In this document: positions 16,454 to 26,200 of the stretch, one piece after another
Position numbering within the stretch: position 1 is the stretch's first letter
Layout of the letters: every line of letters begins with the position of its first letter
DNA from: Saprospiraceae bacterium
GTDB taxonomy: Bacteria > Bacteroidota > Bacteroidia > Chitinophagales > Saprospiraceae
DNA length: 64,000 nt
Direction: 5' to 3'
Assembly: GCA_016714025.1 (NCBI GenBank)
Contig: JADJOB010000002.1
Coordinates: 1,099,501 to 1,163,500, forward strand
Notes under the pieces: generated by a model
The model's database searches: none
What the model was told of the DNA's origin: nothing
The model's input: only the letters and a program-made list of their open reading frames with translations
Program-made: the position numbers and the translations under genes

Positions 16454-17824
16454 ATGTTTGCGAAAAAATTACTCGCCTTTCAATTAGTGTGCATTCTTTT
16501 TCTTGGTTACGTATTTACCACGTGCACCCGAGAAGCAGCTCAGGACGATATCAGTCTGGACGATCAATTAATCAAAAGAGTTAAATCGGCAGCTCCAAAT
16601 GGTGATATCCGGGATTACATTTTAGTAAGTGGCGAAAATTTAGATGAAATACCCAATCAGGATCCCAAAAATCCAATAAATGCAACCAAAGTGAAATTGG
16701 GCAAAATGTTGTTTCACGAGCCGGCAATTGGGGTATTGCCCAACAAACCAATTGGCATGAATTCATTTAGTTGTGCATCTTGCCATATTGCAAAAAAATC
16801 ATTTACTGCAGGCAGGATTCAAGGAATTGCTGACGGTGCTGAAGGATTTGGAAATTTGGGAAATGGAAGAGGTAAAAATCCAGCTTACCAAGGAGACGAA
16901 GTGGATGCGCAAGGAGCTAGACCATTACCCACCATCAATTTGGCTTATGTTCGAAATGCATTATGGGCTGGATCCTTTGGATCTTTTAGTTTAAACGTTG
17001 GAACCGAATCTGTTTGGCGTCAGGATTCACTGACTGAAGTAAATTTTATTGGATTGGAAGGATTAGAAGCTAATAACATCCGAGCATTGCAGGTTCATCG
17101 AATGACTATGAATGAAAGTATGGCTTCTTATCTTGGTTATAAAGCACTTTTTGATGAATCATTTCCGGAAATTCCAGTTTCTGAGCGCTATTCATTAAAA
17201 ACTACTTCATTTGCAATTGCAGCATATTTCAGAACCATTACTACGCATGAAGCACCTTTCCAAAAATGGTTAAAAGGAGATCATACTGCAATGTCCGATC
17301 AACAAAAGAAAGGAGCAGAATTGTTTTTTGGAAAAGCCGGATGTTATCGTTGTCATAACAGTCCATCGCTAAATAGTTTTAATTTCTTTGCTTTAGGAGT
17401 CTATGATTTATATGAAAATAAAGTAACTGAAGTATTCCGCACCGGTCCAACCGATAAACGTGTAAAAGGACGCGGTGGCTTCACTGACAGACCGGAAGAT
17501 TTGTATAAATTCAAAGTTCCGCAATTGTATAATTTGAAACCTGTGGGTTTTTATTTTCATGGTGGAAGTAAACAAAGTTTGAGAGAGGTTGTAGAATATT
17601 TTAATAAAGCAGAACCTGAAAATCCGATAGTTCCAAAATCACAAATCAGTGGATTTTTTCAACCTTTAAATCTGACTGAACAGGAAGTAACAGATCTTAC
17701 AGAATTTTTAGAAAATGCTTTGTATGATCCTACTCTTGAAAAATATTTACCGGATCACGTATTGTCCTTTATGTGTTTCCCTAATAACGACATCAAATCA
17801 AGAAAAGATTTGAATTGCGAATAA
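16454..17824 (+). CDS. Di-haem cytochrome c peroxidase / MauG-family lipoprotein
   Basis: This 456-residue exported protein has two haem-c sites: FSCASCH (residues ~105-111) and GCYRCH (~296-301). A likely lipobox VFTTC places a lipidated Cys at 24. This layout matches the bacterial di-haem peroxidase superfamily, which reduces H2O2 in the periplasm with cytochrome electrons, or (MauG) oxidises protein residues. It is longer than classical CcpA (~320-350), with an extra insertion between residues ~115 and 200, so the substrate is open. No cytochrome donor gene is adjacent. An AT-rich 144-bp leader precedes it. Confidence 0.88.
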   Translation: MFAKKLLAFQLVCILFLGYVFTTCTREAAQDDISLDDQLIKRVKSAAPNGDIRDYILVSGENLDEIPNQDPKNPINATKVKLGKMLFHEPAIGVLPNKPIGMNSFSCASCHIAKKSFTAGRIQGIADGAEGFGNLGNGRGKNPAYQGDEVDAQGARPLPTINLAYVRNALWAGSFGSFSLNVGTESVWRQDSLTEVNFIGLEGLEANNIRALQVHRMTMNESMASYLGYKALFDESFPEIPVSERYSLKTTSFAIAAYFRTITTHEAPFQKWLKGDHTAMSDQQKKGAELFFGKAGCYRCHNSPSLNSFNFFALGVYDLYENKVTEVFRTGPTDKRVKGRGGFTDRPEDLYKFKVPQLYNLKPVGFYFHGGSKQSLREVVEYFNKAEPENPIVPKSQISGFFQPLNLTEQEVTDLTEFLENALYDPTLEKYLPDHVLSFMCFPNNDIKSRKDLNCE

Positions 17825-17946
17825 CACAAGCAGCAGCTGAAAGGCGGTAGGTCTGAAAGTCATATAAGTTGGAAACAATTTAGTTTGGAGGGCTGAAAGC
17901 TAAAATCATTTAATGCTGTATTCAATGTGACTTTTTCTTTAATCAG

Positions 17947-18987
17947 TTAAACAGCAGTGGCGCTCCTTCCATTTTCCACAATAATGGATTTTATATTTAT
18001 TCCAATCCATATACAATAAAGGGGCAGAATCAAATAAAACATTCTTGCCAAATCTCCTGATAAAAGCATTTGGAATATTACAGCCAATAGATATAAAACA
18101 AAAACAATACGGGTTTCATTTATTTTAAATTGCAAGCTGAAATTATTTTTTATCCAAACCATCATTGGAATCAAAATCCAAAATCCCACTACAGAAAATA
18201 CATCGTAAATTCCATGGAAACTAAATAGTTTTGATAATGAAACACTTATTGTTGAAAAAGAATCAACATCTTTTGCAAAACTATTTATAAATGGATGTTG
18301 CAAATACAAATCCCATAAAAATCGAAATCCAAAAACGAGCATTCCTGAAAATGCGATCCAGCTGATGGTATTAATCAATCGATCTCGTTTCATGTAAAGG
18401 ATCATAGGTACAAAAAAGATAAATGCTTCTTTGGCCCAGGGGCCGAGTAGAAGTCCTGTGGCAAACCAAAGAGTTTGTTTGTTATAAAATCCGTACAATA
18501 CCATCAGCAGACTTAAAAAGTACAAACTATCCACCAAGGGAAGACCTGCAAGTTCCATAGTCCATCGACAACTTAAAAATGGAATCAAAGAAAATGCCGC
18601 AATCCAATCATTCATGCCAAAGTTTCTGCATAGCTTAAAAAGTATTACACCTGCAATCGACAGGATGCTCACATTAACCATCAAGAAACTAAAGCACAAG
18701 GAAAAATTTCCATCAAAACTTAGCGGATGTAAAAGTTCGAAGATCCATCCAAAACTAAATTGTACGCCACTAGCTATTAATGGAATAAGGATTCGATAGT
18801 GCCTGACAGGACTTTGGTTCCAATCAAATTGAGCCATCTTTAAATAATCTTGAATATCCGGACTCTGGTCCATTGGAAAATAAATCATAACTTCAAATCC
18901 CAGACTAAATAGAATGCAAAAACAAATACCAAACACAAGCAACTCATGAGCGTACTTGTTAATTAATTGTTGAAGTACTTTGATCAT
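17947..18987 (-). CDS. Polytopic membrane protein, possibly GT-C glycosyltransferase-like
   Basis: This 346-residue protein has about 8-10 hydrophobic segments. After the first helix comes a periplasmic-looking loop with DQSPDIQDYL and the RHYRILIPLIAS motif, a layout seen in GT-C-type membrane glycosyltransferases and related uncharacterised integral membrane proteins. A later segment reads GPWAKEAFIFFVPMILYMKRDRL. No canonical DxD or DDx motif is certain, so enzymatic function is speculative. It is divergent from a SAM methyltransferase gene across 52 bp. Confidence 0.6.
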   Translation of the reverse strand: MIKVLQQLINKYAHELLVFGICFCILFSLGFEVMIYFPMDQSPDIQDYLKMAQFDWNQSPVRHYRILIPLIASGVQFSFGWIFELLHPLSFDGNFSLCFSFLMVNVSILSIAGVILFKLCRNFGMNDWIAAFSLIPFLSCRWTMELAGLPLVDSLYFLSLLMVLYGFYNKQTLWFATGLLLGPWAKEAFIFFVPMILYMKRDRLINTISWIAFSGMLVFGFRFLWDLYLQHPFINSFAKDVDSFSTISVSLSKLFSFHGIYDVFSVVGFWILIPMMVWIKNNFSLQFKINETRIVFVLYLLAVIFQMLLSGDLARMFYLILPLYCIWIGINIKSIIVENGRSATAV

Positions 18988-19012
18988 ATGGCAACAAAAA
19001 TAGTAAACAAAC

Positions 19013-19020
19013 TATCTTTG
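19013..19020 (+). promoter_or_regulatory. Bacteroidota -7 box (TATCTTTG)
   Basis: TATCTTTG matches TAxxTTTG and sits 20 bp before the methyltransferase ATG. It lies in the 52-bp divergent spacer shared with the polytopic membrane protein. Confidence 0.5.
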
Positions 19021-19039
19021 AGTCGATTTAACAAATACA

Positions 19040-19822
19040 ATGGCACTATTAGATTCTTTATATACGGCAGAACGGGCCAATGAACATGCTGTTTCTGATC
19101 GTCCGGTTTTTATGCGGCAATTGTTTGCCTATGAACGGGCTGTTTCTGAAATAGAGGGTTCTGTTTTAGAAATAGGTTGTGGTGAAGGGTATGGTATTAA
19201 ATTGCTTGCACCACATGCATCCAAATATTTGGCATTGGATCGGCACATTCCTTCGGATCTTCGCAATTTTGATCAGGTAGAATTCATTCAAAAAGAAGTG
19301 CCCTGGTTGGAAGGCATGGAATCCAATCAATTTGATGTAGTCATTTGTTTTCAATTGATCGAACACATTCAGGAAGACACCACCTTGTTGTCAGAAATTT
19401 ACCGGGTATTAAAGCCGGGTGGAAAATTAATTCTGACGACGCCCAATAAAGAAATGTCGCTTACGCGCAATCCGTATCACATGCGCGAATACAAAACGGA
19501 AGAATTCAGAAATTTGATCAGCCATTATTTTAATCCAGATCAAGTGTATTTTGGAGGCGTTTATGGCGATGAAAAAATTATGGATTATCAGGAGAAAAAT
19601 AAAAAATCCATTTCCAAATGGAAACGATGGGATCTCTTCAATCTGGAAGAAAATTTACCAGCTAGCTGGTTTCAGATTCCCTACGATATTTTAAATCGAC
19701 TCAATCGCAATAAACTTAAAAATCAACACGACCAGCTGGTGGGAGAAATAAGTACTGCTAATTATTTTTTAAAAGAAATGGATGGCAGGCAATTGGACTA
19801 TTTTTGTATTGCGAGAAAGTGA
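19040..19822 (+). CDS. Class I SAM-dependent methyltransferase
   Basis: This 260-residue Rossmann-fold methyltransferase has the SAM-binding motif I VLEIGCGEGYGIKLL (residues ~42-56), an acidic motif II around YLALDRHIP, motif FDVVICFQLIEHI (~97-109) and the post-motif LKPGGKLILTTPN (~125-137). This resembles the UbiE/Methyltransf_11/23 groups acting on small molecules or glycans. The C-terminal ~100 residues contain many Lys and Asn and no recognised domain. The substrate is unknown. It pairs divergently with a polytopic membrane protein, which might hint at surface-glycan work; that is inference. Confidence 0.82.
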   Translation: MALLDSLYTAERANEHAVSDRPVFMRQLFAYERAVSEIEGSVLEIGCGEGYGIKLLAPHASKYLALDRHIPSDLRNFDQVEFIQKEVPWLEGMESNQFDVVICFQLIEHIQEDTTLLSEIYRVLKPGGKLILTTPNKEMSLTRNPYHMREYKTEEFRNLISHYFNPDQVYFGGVYGDEKIMDYQEKNKKSISKWKRWDLFNLEENLPASWFQIPYDILNRLNRNKLKNQHDQLVGEISTANYFLKEMDGRQLDYFCIARK

Positions 19823-19846
19823 ACCCAACTGCTGGCTGAAACAGTT

Positions 19847-19905
19847 GAACATTGCTGCAATGTTCCAATGCTGCAATGATATGATGCTAAAATGCTGCAA
19901 TGCTG
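19847..19905. repeat. GCTGCAATG-type repeats with a 19-bp palindrome
   Basis: GAACATTGC-T-GCAATGTTC (19847-19865) is a perfect palindrome, followed by three GCTGCAATG-type words (to about 19905). It lies between converging genes and could act as a bidirectional terminator without a long T tract. It is related to the words at 7124-7163. Confidence 0.6.
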
Positions 19906-19924
19906 TTTTAATAACTTGGCTTCG

Positions 19925-21037
19925 CTAATTTCTTTTATCCAGTTGTTTCCAGTTTCCCTGTAATTCCTGATTCGGATTATAGCCTTGAGTTTCACTCATT
20001 AGATACTCCCCTTGCTCGTTAACCCAGGCTTGCGAATACCCGGAAGGTAATTGGATGTTATTTTGTCCATCGGAATATCGATCTACACCTCGCAGATAAT
20101 CACTGAATTGTTGATTGGTGCGATCGTAGGATTTTTGCGTATTCCAATAACTGTCACTGATTGATTTTGAAACGGCATCGTTCGTTTGACTAATAATTTT
20201 ACTGATTTGTCCTGCTGCATAAATGCGCTGGTAAACGGCATCGGATAACAATTGAGTTACTTGTATAAATTTATTGTAAAAAGCAAGTGTAGGTTTACTG
20301 GAGGCTTTTATAGTCAGTGCAATACGCCGGCATTTTTCTAATTCACCAGCCGGTGATTTACAACTGTATAAACCTGAAGCAGACCAGACGATCGAGCGAA
20401 GCGTTACATATCCTTGTGAGATGGAATGGGTAACATCCAACTGGCCATAAAATTCTTCTTCATAGGATTTATTGTTTTCCTGATAGCTGATTCTGACAAA
20501 CCCACTTTCTGATTCAAAATGCATGTTGCTCCCTTGAATCATTTGCTCTTTGGGTTGCGCCCGGTTAATTATTTTTTCTTCTTTGATTTGAAAGTTGATC
20601 CTTCCTCGTTGTTGCCGGATAAAATCTTTTAGCCCAGTTAAAATAGTTTGTGGTGGAGGATAACCACTCACCTCCGTCGGACCTTCACTATAAACGGCCC
20701 GGATATCGGGATAGGATTCGATGGTTTGATCGGTTTTTGTATTTTGAAATCGACCTTTATACCGAATGGGTAAGGTAGCATCCTGATATTCCCAATACAA
20801 TTTATCATCCACCGTCCAGCCTTCAGGAATTAAACAAGTAAATGCAATCATACCAGATCCTTCCCGATCCATGATTTGATGCGGAGTTAATTTCAAAATA
20901 GCTCCCACCTGCTTTTCTTTTGAAACACCTGAAGTTCCAATTGAATTTTTTGCACTGTTAGCTTGATTGGTTGCGTTTGGTTGGCAACTCAAAAACAACA
21001 TGCTGTAACAACAAATTATAAACAAAATCCTTTTCAT
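19925..21037 (-). CDS. Lipoprotein of unknown function
   Basis: This 370-residue product has a lipobox LFLSC (Cys18) after MKRILFIICCYSMLFLSC; I chose the ATG at 21037 over one 7 codons upstream because it begins the signal peptide. The mature part opens with an extract-like domain containing FTCLIPEGWTVDDKLYWEY, then a mixed alpha/beta middle, and a Gln/Ser/Asn-rich helix near 270-310. The C-terminus ends in LPSGYSQAWVNEQGEYLMSE and a GYNPN...GNWKQLD tail. That closing pattern occurs in uncharacterised secreted proteins that I recall but cannot name. It probably sits on the outer or inner membrane facing the periplasm. Single gene. Confidence 0.7.
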   Translation of the reverse strand: MKRILFIICCYSMLFLSCQPNATNQANSAKNSIGTSGVSKEKQVGAILKLTPHQIMDREGSGMIAFTCLIPEGWTVDDKLYWEYQDATLPIRYKGRFQNTKTDQTIESYPDIRAVYSEGPTEVSGYPPPQTILTGLKDFIRQQRGRINFQIKEEKIINRAQPKEQMIQGSNMHFESESGFVRISYQENNKSYEEEFYGQLDVTHSISQGYVTLRSIVWSASGLYSCKSPAGELEKCRRIALTIKASSKPTLAFYNKFIQVTQLLSDAVYQRIYAAGQISKIISQTNDAVSKSISDSYWNTQKSYDRTNQQFSDYLRGVDRYSDGQNNIQLPSGYSQAWVNEQGEYLMSETQGYNPNQELQGNWKQLDKRN

Positions 21038-21228
21038 AAGTAAAAGTATCTTAATCAAATTTAATAAAATTATACTCCGGGAATAGAATTTTATTTATGG
21101 AGAAAATACTTTTGTCTTGTTGGATAAAAGGACTAAGAACAATTTGCGGTGAATCACGGATTGGATCCGGGACGACTAACTTCTGACCGTTAACCACTAA
21201 TTACTGATCCCTAACTCCTGACCACTTC

Positions 21229-22272
21229 CTAAAAATGCACCCATCCCTGTGCTTTGAGTGGATGATGTTTATTGCTGTTACTTTTTAATTGTACACCAAA
21301 AGCTGCATCTTTAATTTGGCCGATATAAATCAAATCGGGAAACATACGGACTTTGTTTGAATCTTCAGGGCTCACACAAAGAAGCAATTCATAATCTTCT
21401 CCCCCGTTGAGTGCACAGGTCAATGGATCCATATGAAATTTTAAAGCCATCCATTTGGTCTGTTCGTTTAATGGAATCAATGCTTCTTCGATTTCAGCAC
21501 CGCATTGACTTTGTTTACAAATGTGTAAAAGATCAGAAGACAATCCATCGCTCAAATCAATCATGGCATGCGGTACAATGCCGGTTTTTGCCAACCATTC
21601 TACCGTTTCACGTTGTGCTTCCGGTTTTAAAAATTTTCCAATCAGGTATTTTTGATTTTCAAGGTCCGGTTGTATTCCAGGATTGGATAAATAAATTTGT
21701 TTTTCGCGTTCTAATAATTGCAATCCTAAATAAGAAGCACCCAATTCACCACTAACATAAATATGGTCACCTGGTTTCGCTCCATTCCGGTAGCTGATTT
21801 TATCAGCATCCTGCAAACCAATCGCAGTAACGGAAATTACAAGACCTCGCAAAGAAGCAGTGGTATCGCCACCAACTAAATCAACCTGATAAGTTTCACA
21901 AGCCAGCCGTATGCCTTCGTACAAAACTTCAAGTGCTTCCACTGAATACCGATTGGAAACAGAAATGGAAACAGTTACCTGTTTAGGAATTGCATTCATT
22001 GCATACACATCCGACAGATTTGATACAACTGCTTTATATCCTAAATGCTTGAGCGGAAAATAGGCTAAATCAAAATGAATGCCTTCGACCATCATATCTG
22101 TTGTAATTACAACTTGTTTATTTTCCGGATTCAAAACTGCTGCATCATCACCGATAGATTTAACAGTGCATTCATTTGATTTGGTAAATGATTTGGTGAG
22201 CTGGTCAATTAATCCAAATTCACCCAGTTCTGAAATTTCTGTACGCTTAATATCAGAAGGCGTTTCATTCAT
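21229..22272 (-). CDS. thiL: Thiamine-monophosphate kinase
   Basis: ThiL phosphorylates thiamine monophosphate to the cofactor thiamine pyrophosphate. The 347-residue product shows the N-terminal ELGEFGLIDQL, the Mg/ATP site GDDAAVL, VVITTDMMVEGIHFDL, VSNLSDVYAMNA, VDLVGGDTTAS and AMIDLSDGLSSDLLHI, then GEDYELLL. The ATG at 22272 overlaps the stop of the pseudouridine synthase gene as ATGA, indicating translational coupling. The upstream in-frame codons (MAGCTNTNTKY) are not homologous-looking. The E1 fusion encoded at 41.7-43.7 kb needs the same cofactor. Confidence 0.95.
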   Translation of the reverse strand: MNETPSDIKRTEISELGEFGLIDQLTKSFTKSNECTVKSIGDDAAVLNPENKQVVITTDMMVEGIHFDLAYFPLKHLGYKAVVSNLSDVYAMNAIPKQVTVSISVSNRYSVEALEVLYEGIRLACETYQVDLVGGDTTASLRGLVISVTAIGLQDADKISYRNGAKPGDHIYVSGELGASYLGLQLLEREKQIYLSNPGIQPDLENQKYLIGKFLKPEAQRETVEWLAKTGIVPHAMIDLSDGLSSDLLHICKQSQCGAEIEEALIPLNEQTKWMALKFHMDPLTCALNGGEDYELLLCVSPEDSNKVRMFPDLIYIGQIKDAAFGVQLKSNSNKHHPLKAQGWVHF

Positions 22273-22937
22273 ATACTTTGTATTAGTGTTTGTACAACCG
22301 GCCAAATATCATTTAATGGGATGGGAGCGGTAAATGCTACATCCAGATGGGTCGTTGGATGGGTAAAATTAATTTTCCAGGCATGTAAACCGATGCTTCG
22401 GTCTTTATTGGATCTGCGGGCACCGTATTTAACATCCCCTTTAATCGGAATTCCTGCATGGGCTAGTTGACTTCGAATCTGATGAAATCTTCCGGATTTT
22501 ATCGAAACCTGGATTAATAAATAATGATCCATTTCATTAAGTACCCGATATTCTAAACGGGCTAAATCTCCGGCCTCATCCTTACTTATATAGGATTTTT
22601 TGAATTTCGAAGATTTCTGGAGCCGGTTTTCTAATTTGCCAGTCGGATCAATGACTTTTTTCTCTACCAAGGCCAGGTATTCTTTATCCATGCCATTGTA
22701 GGTATTCTGCTCATTTAAAAGTGCAGCATCATCTTTTGATTTAGCAAACAATACAATGCCTGAAACAGGTCTGTCAATTCGATTGCATAAATGCAAATCC
22801 CGTTTACAATAAGCTTGTAGTAATTTATGTAAAGAGGGATCTTTACTTAAATCATCCTGTACCGGCATTCCGGAGGGTTTATTGGCAACTAAAACGTGGT
22901 GGTCTTGATAGATAATGTAGTCCCGGATGGAATCCAA
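22269..22937 (-). CDS. RluA-family RNA pseudouridine synthase
   Basis: This 222-residue enzyme lacks the S4 domain and isomerises uridine to pseudouridine in RNA. Visible are VLVANKPSGMPVQDD, the catalytic-Asp block NRIDRPVSGIVLFAKS (family consensus HRLDxxTSG, so two substitutions here), YLALVEK and the GRFHQIRSQLAHAGIPIKGDVKYG motif. The target position is unknown. The start is read as TTG at 22937: no ATG is available because the frame is bounded upstream by the stop of the 47-residue membrane-protein gene, 12 bp away. It is translationally coupled to thiL. Confidence 0.88.
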   Translation of the reverse strand: MDSIRDYIIYQDHHVLVANKPSGMPVQDDLSKDPSLHKLLQAYCKRDLHLCNRIDRPVSGIVLFAKSKDDAALLNEQNTYNGMDKEYLALVEKKVIDPTGKLENRLQKSSKFKKSYISKDEAGDLARLEYRVLNEMDHYLLIQVSIKSGRFHQIRSQLAHAGIPIKGDVKYGARRSNKDRSIGLHAWKINFTHPTTHLDVAFTAPIPLNDIWPVVQTLIQSI

Positions 22938-22949
22938 AAGCTGTAAGTT

Positions 22950-23093
22950 TTATTTTATTTCTTCGTAATCTGAATAAGTATCTTTTGGTTTCTTTGGATC
23001 TTTGGGTTGGATGATAATGGTCTTATCTTTTAAGAACAGAATGTACAAGGCATAAATTGCCAGTCCAAAGACAATAATTCGAATCATAAACAT
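22950..23093 (-). CDS. Small membrane protein (47 aa), unknown
   Basis: This is an ATG-started ORF with an N-terminal hydrophobic helix (IRIIVFGLAIYALYILFL) followed by a basic, proline-rich tail (KDKTIIIQPKDPKKPKD) and an acidic YSDYEEIK end. This helix-plus-KPKDP tail layout recurs in small Bacteroidota membrane proteins. A second Met codon is at 23087. It lies in the same frame as, and 12 bp ahead of, the pseudouridine synthase gene and is probably the first gene of a three-gene operon with rluA-type and thiL. Function unknown. Confidence 0.65.
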   Translation of the reverse strand: MFMIRIIVFGLAIYALYILFLKDKTIIIQPKDPKKPKDTYSDYEEIK

Positions 23094-23250
23094 CGATTAA
23101 AGCAATAAAGATAAAGCTTTCATACAAATTCGAGCCCTGCGTGCGTTATGCCTAATTAGCAGCAGCCTGATTTATGCAGGAATTTCATACTTTTACAGGA
23201 ATTATTTTTATTATATATAAAATATATATTTATAAATCATTGATTTTAAG

Positions 23251-26200
23251 ATGAATAATAAGTTTAACAAAACCAACATCGTTGGATGGCTCGTTTTTTT
23301 TCTCGTTTTTATAGTGTACTATTTTTCTGTAGAACGAAGTGGCAGCTTGTGGGATTGCGGAGAATTTGTTCTCGGCGCACATAAACTTCAGGTAGTTCAC
23401 CCACCGGGTGCACCTTTATTTATTATAATCGGTAGAATGTTTGCCTGGATTGCAGAAATATTTTCTGATAATCCAGCCTACATTGCATTTGCTGTAAACC
23501 TGATGTCAGCTATGTGTTCATCTTTGGCAGCCATGTTTGTTTGTTGGATTACCATGATGTTTGGCCGGGTCGCTCTATTTGGAAGAGATTACAACAATGA
23601 AAACAACGAATCCTGGGCAGTTTTGGGGGCCGGTTTAGTAGCAGGCCTTTCAACAGGTTATATTTCCACCACCTGGTTTTCAGCTGTCGAAGGAGAAGTA
23701 TATTCCATGTCTACAATGTTTACGACCATGACCATGTGGGCAGCCATGAAATGGTATTACCTGGAAGACAATCCAAAAAATGATAAGTGGTTGATATTTG
23801 CTGTATTTGCAGTCGGACTCTCAACAGGGGTGCATTTGTTATCCTTACTGGCCTTCCCCACCATTGCAATTTTGTACTACTACAAGAGATTTCAAAAACA
23901 CAGCTGGCTGGGAATGTTTGCAGCTGCTTTTGTAGGGATTATTGCCATCTTCCTGTTTCAGATGATAATCATCACCGGAATTCCCAATTTGTGGAGTTTT
24001 TATGAAAAATTATGCGTCAATTCTTTTGGATTGCCCTTTCATTCCGGATTGATTCCAACCATCATTACAATTGTACTGGCTGCTTATTATCTTTTGCGCT
24101 ATTTTAAGAATAAAGGAAATGATTTAATGCACAAAGTGGTCTTCACATTGGTGCTTTTATCGATATCCTATTCAACGGTTGGTGTTGTTATTATTCGTGC
24201 CAATGCAAAAACACCCGTTAATATGAATGATCCGTATGATGTGATGCGATTAATTCCATATCTCAATCGCGAACAATACGGAGATCGCAGTTTGTTAAAA
24301 GGTCCTACGTTTGATGCAAAACCAATTGATACCAAGGCAGAAGACCGCTGGGGACGGGTTGGCAATAAATATAAAGTAGTAGACCAAAAATATGACTATG
24401 AGTTTCGCGAAAAAGATAAAATTTTATTTCCGCGGATTAGCCACAGCGACCAGGGTCGTCCTACCTTATATCGCATGTGGATGGAATATTTACAAGGTTC
24501 CAAAACAGGTGCACCCACTATGGCTTTTAATCTGAAGTTTATGTTCAGTTATCAGTTTGGCTGGATGTATTGGCGTTATTTTTTATGGAATTTTGTTGGA
24601 AGACAAAATGGCGAACAAGGATTTTATCCGTGGATCAATAAAGATGGAAATTGGTATTCAGGTGTTAATGCAGTTGATAACAACCGCTTATACAATCAAG
24701 CACAACTTCCTAGGGTAATCCGGGAAGATCCATCTCGCAATAGTTACTATTTTCTTCCACTGATATTGGGAATTTTAGGGGTCATCTTTCATTTCAAAAG
24801 AGATCGGAATGATTTCATGGCATTACTGAGTTTCTTTATATTAACTGGTATTGCTTTGTGCGTATTCAATAATTCGCCTCCTAACGAACCCAGAGAAAGA
24901 GACTATGTTTTGGAAGGTTCCTTTTTAACCTTTTGCATTTGGATTGGAATGGGAGTTTTATTTCTAACCAATTTATTGACTGAACGACTTAAATTAAGTG
25001 CTTCCGTTTCAGGGATTGGTGCATCAGCATTTGGATTGTTGATTCCGCTGGTATTGGTCACACAAAATTTTAATGATCATAGCCGGATGAAAAGCACTGC
25101 TGCCCGGGATTATGCATCTAATATTCTCGAATCATGTCAACCCAATGCGATTTTGTTTACCTACGGAGATAATGATACCTATCCTGTCTGGTATGCACAA
25201 GAAGTAGAAGGAATCCGAAGGGATGTGCGTGTAATCAATTTAAGTTTGATTGCAGTGGATTGGTATATCGAAAATCAGCGCAGAAAATTTAATGAATCCC
25301 CTTTGGTGAAAATGTCTATTCCGCAGGAAAAACTTCGGGGAAGTTTAAGGAATCAGGTATTTTATTACAACCCGGAAAATCCGGATGGTTCCGGTACAGA
25401 TAGATCTTGGTCAGCTTCTGAATTTTTAAAATTTATTGGGGAAGATCATACGATCGAATCAGGAAATGGCCGCAAGTTTGAAACACACATGCCAACCCGT
25501 AATGTTTACATCAGCATCGATCGTGAAAAGGCAATCGCGGCCGGATTGGCTTCAGCCAATGATACCAATTTTGTCGATAAAATTCCTGTGAGTTTAAATT
25601 CAACCTATATTACAAAAGATGATATTGCAGTATTGGATATCATCAATTCAAATATTTACGATCGCCCTATTTATTTTTCAGTTACTTGTAATGGAGAAAA
25701 ATTAATGGGATTGGATGATTACACGAATTTAGAAGGAATGGCTTTAAGGGTGGTTCCGGTAAGAACGAAAAGTGATCCAAGTTTATACATTTATGGTGCT
25801 GGAAAAGCAGATCTTGATAGAAGTTATGATGTGATCATGAATAAATTCCGTTGGGGTAATTTTGACAAAGAGCAACAATTTGTTGATCACAGTTATGCTC
25901 CAAGTATTCAAGCCATGCGCATGATTATGATGCGCACTGCGGTCAGTTTGCAAGAAATGGGTGACACTGCAAGAGCTGCTAAAATGGCAAATAAATATTT
26001 TGAAGCATTTCCTAATATGAATTTTCAGTACGATGTGCGGATTATGCCGTTTATTCAAGTATTGATTGAAGCCGGAGATCACGAGTCTGCAAAAAAACAA
26101 CTGCGCATCCTTGCAACAGAAACAGTGGATATGCTTAATTTTTATGAATCACTAACAAAAGAAGATTTAGAAAAAGGCTTTTCACAAGATCGAAGTTTGT

